From Jiangella muralis (GTDB lineage Bacteria; Actinomycetota; Actinomycetes; Jiangellales; Jiangellaceae), in the NCBI RefSeq assembly GCF_001270745.1, contig NZ_LFXL01000050.1, forward strand, positions 1-46,337: a stretch of DNA of 46,337 nucleotides, given 5' to 3'. Below are positions 29,102 to 36,225 of the stretch, piece after piece. The number at the start of each line of letters is the position of its first letter. The stretch's first letter is position 1. The notes under the pieces are model-generated. The model did no database searches, was not told the origin of the DNA, and saw only the letters and a list, made by a program, of their open reading frames with translations. A program made the translations under genes and the position numbers.

Positions 29102-30598
29102 GTGACGACTCTGACTCCCGGCCTGTCCGACGACGACGTCGCCCGTGTACGCGACGCGTTGGCGGCGGCCGGGTACACCGTCGACGGCGTTCGCGACCTG
29201 CTCGGTCCGCGGGCGGCAGCGGCGCTGGACCGCAACGAGACCACCCCCGGCCGACTCGCCGTCGCCGGGTCGGACGAACCCGTGGCGCTGCTGGCACGGC
29301 TCTGGTCGCTGCAGGCGCCGGTCGAGCGGTGGCTGCTCGAGCGGGTGCTGCCGGTCGAGCCGCTGCTGGCCGGCGGCATCCTCGAAGCCAGCACCGACGG
29401 CGACACCGTCCGGGCCGTGGTCGACATCCGGCCGTACGCCGACGACGCCGGCGACTGGTGGGTGGTCGCCGACCTCACACCCGGCATGGACGGCCAGCGG
29501 GCGCCGATCCCCGACGACCACGTCCTCGGCCTCAACGCCGCGTCCAGCACGCTTGCACAACTCGCCGTCCGGCGGCCGGTCTCGCGTGCGCTCGACCTCG
29601 GCACCGGCTGCGGCGTGCAGTCGCTGCACCTCGCGCGGCACAGCCAGCAGATCGTCGCGACCGACGTGAACCCGCGGGCGCTGGCGCTGGCCGCGCTCAC
29701 CGTCCGGCTCAACGGTCTGGACGTCGACCTGCGCCGCGGCAGCCTGTTCGAGCCGGTGGATGGCGAGACGTTCGACCTGATCGCGACCAACCCGCCGTTC
29801 GTCGTCTCGCCCGGCGGCACGCACGTCTACCGCGACGGCGGCCTGCCCGGCGACGAGATCTCCCGCCGCGTCGTGGTTGACGGCGCCCGCCATCTGGCCG
29901 ACGGCGGACTGTTGCAGTCACTGGCGAACTGGACGCACGTGCGCGGGGTCGACTGGCGTGACCGGCTCGGCGAGTGGGTCGCCGCGACCGGCTGCGACGC
30001 GTGGGTGATCCAGCGCGAGGTCGAGGACCCCGCCGAGTACGTCGAGTTGTGGCTGCGCGACTCCGGCGAGATCGGCGACACCGGGTACGCGCAGCGCTAC
30101 GCCGACTGGCTGCGCTGGTTCGACGAGCAGTCCGTCGAGGGCATCGGGTTCGGCTGGATCGCGCTGCGCCGGTCCGGTGCCGTCGACCCGTCCGTCCGCA
30201 TCGAGGAGTGGCCGCACGCCGTCGAGCAGCCGCTCGGCCCGACGGTCGCCGCGTGGTTCGACCGCGTAGCTGACCTTCGTGTCGACGACGAAGCGCTGCT
30301 GGCCGCTCGGCTGACCCAGGTCGACGGGGTCGTGCAGGAGCAGGTCGGGCGCCCCGGCGACGAGGACCCCGAGCACATCGTCCTGCGGCAGCGGCGTGGC
30401 CTGCTGCGCGCCGTCACCGCCGGGACGGCCGAGGCCGGGTTCGTCGGCGCTTGCGATGGGACGCTACCGGCCGGGACGATCGTGGACGCGCTGGCGACGG
30501 TGCTATCGGTCGACGCGGCGGCGTTGCGGGCCGACCTGCTGCCGCGGGTGCGGACGTTCGTGCAAGACGGCTTCCTGGAGGTCGCGAAGTCATCGTGA
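29102..30598 (+). CDS. SAM-dependent methyltransferase with DUF7059-type N-terminal domain
   Basis: 498 residues. An N-terminal helical region (residues 1-120) precedes a class I methyltransferase: SAM-binding motif LDLGTGCGVQSLHLA (about 163-177), the acidic residue in IVATDVNPRA, and the NPPF catalytic tetrapeptide in FDLIATNPPFVVSPG, as in HemK/PrmC- and RsmC-like N-methyltransferases acting on Gln, adenine or guanine. A C-terminal domain of about 150 residues is shared by actinobacterial 'DUF7059' methyltransferases. The substrate is unknown; RNA, DNA or a ribosome-associated protein are all possible. The GTG start is likely used without a leader. Confidence 0.85.
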   Translation: MTTLTPGLSDDDVARVRDALAAAGYTVDGVRDLLGPRAAAALDRNETTPGRLAVAGSDEPVALLARLWSLQAPVERWLLERVLPVEPLLAGGILEASTDGDTVRAVVDIRPYADDAGDWWVVADLTPGMDGQRAPIPDDHVLGLNAASSTLAQLAVRRPVSRALDLGTGCGVQSLHLARHSQQIVATDVNPRALALAALTVRLNGLDVDLRRGSLFEPVDGETFDLIATNPPFVVSPGGTHVYRDGGLPGDEISRRVVVDGARHLADGGLLQSLANWTHVRGVDWRDRLGEWVAATGCDAWVIQREVEDPAEYVELWLRDSGEIGDTGYAQRYADWLRWFDEQSVEGIGFGWIALRRSGAVDPSVRIEEWPHAVEQPLGPTVAAWFDRVADLRVDDEALLAARLTQVDGVVQEQVGRPGDEDPEHIVLRQRRGLLRAVTAGTAEAGFVGACDGTLPAGTIVDALATVLSVDAAALRADLLPRVRTFVQDGFLEVAKSS

Positions 30599-30602
30599 CG
30601 TC

Positions 30603-31601
30603 CTATGAGGCGCCGGCGACCGCCGTCACGCCGACCACGAGGTAGACCAAGCCGCCGAGCGTCACGCCGAGGGCGGCGACCAGTGGTACGCCGCGGATGA
30701 GGAGGGAGAGCCGGGACGAGCGGTGGGCCGAATCGGTCAGGAGCGAGCTGCCCTTGATCACCAGCAGGCCGACCGCGGTCAGCGTCCCGGCCAGCCCGAC
30801 CGCGAAGCAGACCACCAGGATCAGCGCGTACGCCGTCCGGCCGGTGAGGATGCCGCTGACCAGGATCAGGAACGCCGACGGCGACGGCAGCAGGCCGCCG
30901 GACAGGCCGAGCGCGACCAGACCCCGTCGCGACCACGGCGCCACGCCGGGCGGCGGCCCGTGCCCATGACCGTGGCCGTGGCTGTGCCCATGACCGTGGT
31001 CGTGCCCATCCCAGCGGCTGTGCCCGTCCTGGTGACCAGGGCCATGGCCGTGGGTATCCCCGTGGCTGCGCCCACCCCAGCGGCCGTGCTCATCACCGTG
31101 ACCCTGCCCGTGCCCGTGCTCATCACCGTGGCCGTGCCCATCCCAGCGGCCGTGCTCATCCTTGTGACCGTGACCGTGACCGTGACCGTGCCCGTGCCCA
31201 TGGCCGGCCGCGGCCAGCGCCCGCACGGACCGCATGCTGCGCATGTACCGCCACAGCAGCCCGACCCCGACGGCGACGACGACGAGGGCGGAGATGACCT
31301 GCAGCCAGGAGGTCAGCAGCCGCGTGTCGGTGCCGCCGGACGCCGTCAGGCCGACCCAGCCGAGGGCCAGCACGAGCACTGAGAACGTGTGCATGCCCGC
31401 GACGATCGCGCCCAGCAGCAGCGCGTCGCGGTAGCGTCCGTGCGCGCCGATCAGGTACGCCGCCGCGATGGTCTTGCCGTGCCCGGGCGCGACGGCGTGC
31501 GCGCAGCCCACCACGACCGCCACGACCAGCCCGGCCCACCAGATGCCGGGGTTGTCGAAGAGCGCGATCAGCCGGTTGTCGAGTTCGTAGAGCCAGTTCA
31601 C
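30603..31601 (-). CDS. NicO-type nickel/cobalt transporter with histidine-rich loop
   Basis: 332 residues. Helix 2 carries GCAHAVAPGHGKTIAAAYLIG, the H-x4-D-like His motif region of the NicO/RcnA family, and later GLSGGLLPSPSAFLILV, a second family motif. Between helices 3 and 4 lies a loop of about 85 residues (about 132-217) composed mostly of GHGH, HGDEHGH and HGRWDGH repeats, an expected site for binding Ni2+, Co2+ or Zn2+. The corresponding DNA is a GTG/CAT-rich repeat. Six to seven membrane helices overall. The GTG start overlaps the stop of the preceding secreted protein gene (GTGA); the gene converges with the methyltransferase with four bases between them. Import or efflux cannot be decided. 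Confidence 0.85.
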   Translation of the reverse strand: MNWLYELDNRLIALFDNPGIWWAGLVVAVVVGCAHAVAPGHGKTIAAAYLIGAHGRYRDALLLGAIVAGMHTFSVLVLALGWVGLTASGGTDTRLLTSWLQVISALVVVAVGVGLLWRYMRSMRSVRALAAAGHGHGHGHGHGHGHKDEHGRWDGHGHGDEHGHGQGHGDEHGRWGGRSHGDTHGHGPGHQDGHSRWDGHDHGHGHSHGHGHGHGPPPGVAPWSRRGLVALGLSGGLLPSPSAFLILVSGILTGRTAYALILVVCFAVGLAGTLTAVGLLVIKGSSLLTDSAHRSSRLSLLIRGVPLVAALGVTLGGLVYLVVGVTAVAGAS

Positions 31602-32308
31602 CGGGCGGTCCCGACCAGGTCAGAGGTCGCGGCGCGCTGGGTGGAGCCGCGGCGCCACCAGAGCAGCAGCACTCCGGCGAGCGCGGCCAGGATGAGCGCG
31701 CCGGCCGCCATCAGCGCGGCGCGCGCCGTGCCGGGTCCGCCCGCCGGCGCGTCGAAGCTCCACCGTTGCGTGGCGGTCGAGTTCGTGAACAGCGCCTGCG
31801 CCGGCTCCGACGCGTCGTCCGATGTGACGACCGTGCGGTAGTTCTCGTTGATGTCGGTGAGCGTGGTGACCGTCAGCTGCACCGTGCCGACCGGCCGCGG
31901 GCACGTGTAGACCATGCCGGCGCCCAGCGTCAGCAGATCCTCCAGCTGCGTCACCTGCCCCTCGCACGGCCGCCCGTCCTGCTCGACGACGAAGTGTGAG
32001 AGCAGGTAGCTGGGCAGGTTGTCGGAGCGGGCGAGCAGCTCGGCGCCGGTCAGCTGCCCGCCTGTGCCACCGGTCTGGTCGGTGAAGGCGCCGAGGAACT
32101 CGCCCAGGTTCACCCAGTCGTCCTCGGCCGCGGTCCATGTGACCGCCACCTCAGCGCCGTCGACGTCCAGCCGCGCCGACAGCGGCGGTCCGAACGGATG
32201 TGCACCGGCCGGCGGCGCAGCGACCAGCATCCCGACGGCGGGTATGACGGCCGCGATCGCGACGGCGGCCAGCCGGCGCGGACCACGACGGCGGTGGACG
32301 ATCGGCAC
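31598..32308 (-). CDS. exported protein partnered with the NicO transporter
   Basis: 236 residues. A signal peptide ends near APPAGAH, so the mature N-terminus would be His-Pro-Phe-Gly, a possible metal-binding amino terminus. An extracytoplasmic domain (residues about 37-195) has two cysteines (RPCEGQ, YTCPRP), and a C-terminal helix (AALMAAGALILAALAGVLLLWW) with basic residues anchors it in the membrane. The pattern matches proteins encoded beside NicO/RcnA-type transporters in actinobacteria, whose role is uncertain. The GTG start has AGGAGG seven bases upstream. It is the first gene of the two-gene unit, so it probably assists metal delivery to or from the transporter. Confidence 0.7.
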   Translation of the reverse strand: MPIVHRRRGPRRLAAVAIAAVIPAVGMLVAAPPAGAHPFGPPLSARLDVDGAEVAVTWTAAEDDWVNLGEFLGAFTDQTGGTGGQLTGAELLARSDNLPSYLLSHFVVEQDGRPCEGQVTQLEDLLTLGAGMVYTCPRPVGTVQLTVTTLTDINENYRTVVTSDDASEPAQALFTNSTATQRWSFDAPAGGPGTARAALMAAGALILAALAGVLLLWWRRGSTQRAATSDLVGTAR

Positions 32309-32492
32309 GGGCCCCTCCTACGGCGTGACGAGACTCCGCACAGCCAACCTCGGCCGGGCGCGCAGCATCCGCCCCGTGGCCGTCGTCCGCGTGAACCCCG
32401 GATGAACATCCCGTTCGTCCTGGCATGTCCGGTTCGGTCGGTCGCGGCGTGTCGTCAGGCGAGGGTCCTGCGTGCGGTCGGTGAGGCGATCG

Positions 32493-33155
32493 TCACGCCC
32501 CGGCGCGGACCAGGCCGCACTCGTAGGAGAAGATCACGGCCTGCACCCGGTCCCGGAGATCAAGCTTTGTCAAGATGCGGCTGACGTGGCCCTTCACGGT
32601 CCCCTCACTGAGGAAGAGCCTGCTGGCGATCTCGGCGTTGGACATTCCTCGGGCGATCAGTTCGAGCACTTCGCGTTCTCGCTCGGTGAGGACGCGAAGC
32701 TCGGCCTCCGTGCGGGGCAGTGGGTCGCCGGAGGTGCCGATGTGGCGTTCGATCAGGCGGCGGGTGATCGATGGCGCCACGATGGCGTCGCCCCTGGCCA
32801 CCACGCGGATCGCGGAAAGCAGATCGGCGGCGAGGCTGTCCTTGAGCAGGAATCCACTGGCTCCGGTCCGCAGCGCGGAGTACACGTACTCGTCGAGATC
32901 GAAGGTGGTGAGGACCAGGATGCGTGGCCCGTCCGGAAGGGACGCGCGGATGCGGCGGGTGGCCTCCAGTCCGTCGACCCCGGGCATCCGGATGTCCATC
33001 AGGACGACGTCGGGCGCCTTTTCAACCGCAAGGGCGGTGGCCGCGGCGCCGTCGTCGGCCTCCCCGATGACGTCCATGTCGTCGGTGTTCTCGAGGATCA
33101 TCCGTAGGCCTGCGCGCAGCAGCGCCTGGTCGTCGACCACGAGCACACGGATCAT
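32493..33155 (-). CDS. NarL/FixJ-family response regulator
   Basis: 220 residues. Receiver domain: acidic pair Asp8/Asp9 in VLVVDDQ, phosphoacceptor Asp54 in VLMDIRMPG, Thr in ILVLTTFDLDEYV and Lys in FLLKDS. A LuxR-type helix-turn-helix at the C-terminus begins LTEREREVLELIARGMSNAEIA and includes SEGTVKGHVSRILTKL. Phosphorylation by the adjacent kinase should trigger dimerisation and DNA binding. Its start overlaps the kinase stop by four bases, a standard cognate pair. Targets are unknown; the nearest candidate is the divergent lipoprotein gene at 34662. Confidence 0.92.
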   Translation of the reverse strand: MIRVLVVDDQALLRAGLRMILENTDDMDVIGEADDGAAATALAVEKAPDVVLMDIRMPGVDGLEATRRIRASLPDGPRILVLTTFDLDEYVYSALRTGASGFLLKDSLAADLLSAIRVVARGDAIVAPSITRRLIERHIGTSGDPLPRTEAELRVLTEREREVLELIARGMSNAEIASRLFLSEGTVKGHVSRILTKLDLRDRVQAVIFSYECGLVRAGA

Positions 33156-34510
33156 GCGGTCTCTCCCGGATCGAGGGGGATGCGAGCCCGCACGACATAG
33201 CCGCCGTCCGGCCCCCGGCCGGTGGCCACCTCGCCGCCCAGCAGTGCAGCACGTTCCCGCATGCCCCGCAGTCCGTTGCCGTTCCCGTCTGAGATCGACT
33301 CGTTGGTGCCGTTGTCGCTGACTTCGAGCCGCAGCTCGTCGCTCCGGTAGGACACGATCACCTGGGCCGCGGCTTCGGGACCGGCATGCTTCAAGGTGTT
33401 GGTCAGCGACTCCTGCAGGATCCGGTACGACGAGACGTCCACTCTGGTGGGTAGCGGTCGCGGTGCTCCGTCGATGTGCAGCTGGACCGTGGTGCCCGCC
33501 TGCTCTACCTGGTCGACGAGGCGGCGCAGCTGCGCCAGGCCCGGCACTGGCCGTGCGGAGTCATCGATCTGCCCGTCCACGAAAGGCGCGGCCAGGACGT
33601 GACGTATATCGGCGAGAGAAGCGCGGCCGGTCGCCACGATGGCGTCGAGCGCCGCGAGGGTGTCGGCGGGTCGCTTGGCGAAGGCTGCGGCGCCGCCCTG
33701 CGCCTGCATCACGATGACGGCCAGCCCATGCGCCACCACATCATGCATCTCGCGGCTGATCCTGGCCCGTTCGGCGGCCACTGCCAGCGCGGCCTGCTGG
33801 TCCCGCTCACGCTGCACGTCACGCGCCCTCGCCTCGAGCTGACCGAGGTAAGCGCGGCGGCTCTGCACACCCCACCCGATCGCCCATGCGACGACCAGCA
33901 GGGAGCCGAGGACGGGCGTCCCGCCCCAGTCCGTGGGACCGAACGTCTCGAGTGTCTCGCCGCCGTCCCGCAGTGGCAGGTCGCGTTCTGCCCCCTGTGG
34001 CTGCGGGCCAGGAGCCTCCGGCGCGCGTGCCCCTGCACCCGCGCCGAAAGGACCCTCGTAGACCCAGCCGTTGACCCTGCCGTCGAGGTTCACGTACGCC
34101 GACCATGCCGTTACCACGGCCAGGGCGGCACCGAGCAGTGCCAGCGAGGCCTTGCGCGGCCGCTGAGAGGCGATCGTATAGAGGATGATCGGAACGGCCA
34201 GGTCGGCGGGCACCGGTCCAGCTGCCAGCGCCATCTGCACCATGCCGGCCAGCGCCGCCGCGGCGAGCGCTGGAATCGGCCACCTGCGGCGCACCGCCAC
34301 GGCGGCCACGCAGATGACGATCAAGACCCACCGCGCGTGCGGCCACAAGGCCTCGGCGAACGAAGCGCTGACCACCGGAGTCGCGGCGGAGCCGCCAACC
34401 GCCCAGGTGCCGGCCAGCAGCGCGGCAGCCAGGCCGGCATCCTGGATGCTCGATCGGCGCAAGGCACCCCCGAGGGCCGCCACGAAAGTCTTCATGTCTG
34501 GCGACACCAT
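33152..34510 (-). CDS. sensor histidine kinase (HisKA_3 type)
   Basis: 452 residues. An N-terminal membrane region with several helices (residues about 20-155) is interrupted by a Pro/Gly-rich extracytoplasmic loop (GAGARAPEAPGPQPQG onward) before a last helix (LGSLLVVAWAIGWGV). A coiled linker leads to the dimerisation helix ERARISREMHDVVAHGLAVIVMQ with the phosphoacceptor His, then an HATPase domain with YRILQESLTNTLKHAG (N-box) and EVSDNGTN/GNGLRGMRERAALLGG (G-boxes). Signal unknown. The ATG at 34510 is one option; starts at 34507 (GTG) and 34495 (ATG) are in frame and the ribosome binding site GAGG lies just before 34510, so the exact start is uncertain. Confidence 0.88.
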   Translation of the reverse strand: MVSPDMKTFVAALGGALRRSSIQDAGLAAALLAGTWAVGGSAATPVVSASFAEALWPHARWVLIVICVAAVAVRRRWPIPALAAAALAGMVQMALAAGPVPADLAVPIILYTIASQRPRKASLALLGAALAVVTAWSAYVNLDGRVNGWVYEGPFGAGAGARAPEAPGPQPQGAERDLPLRDGGETLETFGPTDWGGTPVLGSLLVVAWAIGWGVQSRRAYLGQLEARARDVQRERDQQAALAVAAERARISREMHDVVAHGLAVIVMQAQGGAAAFAKRPADTLAALDAIVATGRASLADIRHVLAAPFVDGQIDDSARPVPGLAQLRRLVDQVEQAGTTVQLHIDGAPRPLPTRVDVSSYRILQESLTNTLKHAGPEAAAQVIVSYRSDELRLEVSDNGTNESISDGNGNGLRGMRERAALLGGEVATGRGPDGGYVVRARIPLDPGETA

Positions 34511-34661
34511 AGGCCTCGGCGTCGCCGCGTGGCACCCGCCGAAAGTCAGGGATCCGAACATGACCGAGGACGGGTGCGCGGCCGATCTGGAACCGCGCAG
34601 CCTGTGACGCATGACGAACATCTCTCGCAGTGGCCGCTGCCGTTCTCGCCGCGATCGTGTG

Positions 34662-35723
34662 ATGAAGGCGCCACGTCTTCTGCTGGTCGCCCTGGCCTTC
34701 GTGCTGGCCGGTTGCAGTCTCCCCGGGGAAGGCTCCGCCCGGGACTTGGAATGGGAGCGGGTCGTGCCTGCCGGTGATTGCCACTGCGCTGATGGCAGCG
34801 AGTTCTCATTCTGGGAACAGCGGGCCGATCCGACGAAGGTCGTGTTGTTCATCAACGGCGGCGGCGTCTGCTGGGAGGCGGAGACCTGCGCTTTCACGGG
34901 CGAGCGCGGCGAGAGCGACTTCTACGACTGGAACCTCCAGGGAGTGAATCCGGAGAACCGGAGCGGAATGTTCGACGTCACGGAGGGGGACAACCCGTTC
35001 GCCGACTACTCGTTCATCTATATGAGTTCCTGTACGGGCGATGCGCATCTGGGCAACGTCTCACAGGTGTACTCGCCGGAGTTGACCGTCGAACACCGCG
35101 GCTACGTCAACGGCACGGCGGTGCTCGACTACCTCGCCGAGCACTATCCCAACGCCACCGAGGTCATCGTCATCGGCAAGACCGCGGGGTCGGTCGCAGC
35201 TCCGCTCTACGGAGGCCTCGTCGCGGACCTGCTACCCGAAGCCGAGGTCACGGTATTCGGCGCCCAGTCCGGCGCCTGGCCGGACAACCCCGACTTCAAT
35301 GCCGACATCCTCGACGCTCGGTGGGGCGCCTACGACACCATGCCGGGCTGGGCGGTCGACGGACTCACGGTCCCCGACTGGGGCGTCCCACGATTCTGGA
35401 CTCAGGCCGGCATGCATGATCCCGACCTCGCCCTGGCCCGCTTCGACTTCGCCTACGATCCCAATGCGGCCGTGGAGGTGACCCCGTGGATGGACGGGAA
35501 TCCGCCGGACCTCCTCACCGTCATCGACGGCAACGAGGCGGCTATCGAGGCCGACGGGGTGCGCCTGCACAGCTACACCGCACCCGGCGACGACCACGGA
35601 CTCTTCGAGTTCGACACGTTCTATGAGATCGAGGTGAACGGCGTCCGGTTGGTCGACTGGCTCGAGGCGCTGATCACCAACGAATCGCCCGACGACGTCC
35701 ATTGTGACCAGTGCGATCCGTAG
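34662..35723 (+). CDS. lipoprotein related to pectinacetylesterases, catalytic Ser replaced by Thr
   Basis: 353 residues. The signal peptide MKAPRLLLVALAFVLAGC has a lipobox Cys at 18. The body matches the pectinacetylesterase/Notum alpha/beta-hydrolase family: VVLFINGGGVCWEAETC (the oxyanion region), DYSFIYMSSCTGDAHLG, and a nucleophile elbow that reads GKTAGSVAAPLYGGL. Relatives have Gly-x-Ser-Ala-Gly here, but residue 174 is Thr, so classical esterase activity is doubtful. A later DDHGLF supplies the usual His region. Cysteines occur in pairs, as expected for an exported protein. The ATG at 34662 gives the signal peptide. Divergent from the two-component system, which may regulate it. Confidence 0.75.
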   Translation: MKAPRLLLVALAFVLAGCSLPGEGSARDLEWERVVPAGDCHCADGSEFSFWEQRADPTKVVLFINGGGVCWEAETCAFTGERGESDFYDWNLQGVNPENRSGMFDVTEGDNPFADYSFIYMSSCTGDAHLGNVSQVYSPELTVEHRGYVNGTAVLDYLAEHYPNATEVIVIGKTAGSVAAPLYGGLVADLLPEAEVTVFGAQSGAWPDNPDFNADILDARWGAYDTMPGWAVDGLTVPDWGVPRFWTQAGMHDPDLALARFDFAYDPNAAVEVTPWMDGNPPDLLTVIDGNEAAIEADGVRLHSYTAPGDDHGLFEFDTFYEIEVNGVRLVDWLEALITNESPDDVHCDQCDP

Positions 35724-35772
35724 GCCACGCGCCCGACCGGACCAGCCGCCCAAGCCGCTCGGCGGCGCCCGC

Positions 35773-36183
35773 TCAGGCCGGCGCCGCGGCGGCAGCGGCC
35801 AGTTGAGCGTCGCTGCGGAGGACGCAGAACTCGTTGCCCTCGGGGTCGGCCATCGTCAGCCAGCCGGTGCCGGGGCCGTACTTGCCGCGATGGTCGGCCA
35901 CCTCGGTCGCGCCGATGGAGCGCAGCCGCTCGATCTCCTCGTCCTGGGTGCGGTCGGTCGGCCGCAGGTCGAAGTGCAGCCGGTTCTTGACGGTCTTGCC
36001 CTCGGGGACCTCGATGAACAGCACCATATGGCTGCCGTCGGGCGTCTGGATCATGCACTCCTCGTGGCCGGGCTCGTTGGGGTCGTCGGCGATGTCGACG
36101 TAGCCGAGGACCTGGCGCCACCACTCCGACAGCTCGTAGGCGTTGGCGCAGTCGATGCTCGTGTGCGAGATGCGGGACGTCAT
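35773..36183 (-). CDS. VOC (glyoxalase/bleomycin-resistance fold) family protein
   Basis: 136 residues. The protein has the paired beta-alpha-beta modules of the vicinal oxygen chelate family: HTSIDCANAYELSEWWRQVLGY at the start, MVLFIEVPEGKTVKNRLHFDLRPTD in the middle and GWLTMADPEGNEFCVL at the end, where DPEGNEF is the family's usual final metal-ligand strand. Metal ligands may be His7, His95-region and the Glu of GNEF. Enzymatic role is unknown; resistance, detoxification or dioxygenase functions all occur. The ATG at 36183 fits the family start, although the frame is open further upstream. It follows the direction of the sugar operon but comes after it with a 42-base gap. Confidence 0.78.
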   Translation of the reverse strand: MTSRISHTSIDCANAYELSEWWRQVLGYVDIADDPNEPGHEECMIQTPDGSHMVLFIEVPEGKTVKNRLHFDLRPTDRTQDEEIERLRSIGATEVADHRGKYGPGTGWLTMADPEGNEFCVLRSDAQLAAAAAAPA

Positions 36184-36225
36184 GGCGCACAGCCTGCCGC
36201 CCCGCACCTCGGCACGTCGACGCAA

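Noticed and set aside
30950-31210. Separate repeat element in the GTG/CAT-rich DNA
   Set aside because: It is the coding sequence of the histidine-rich loop of the NicO transporter, in frame throughout.
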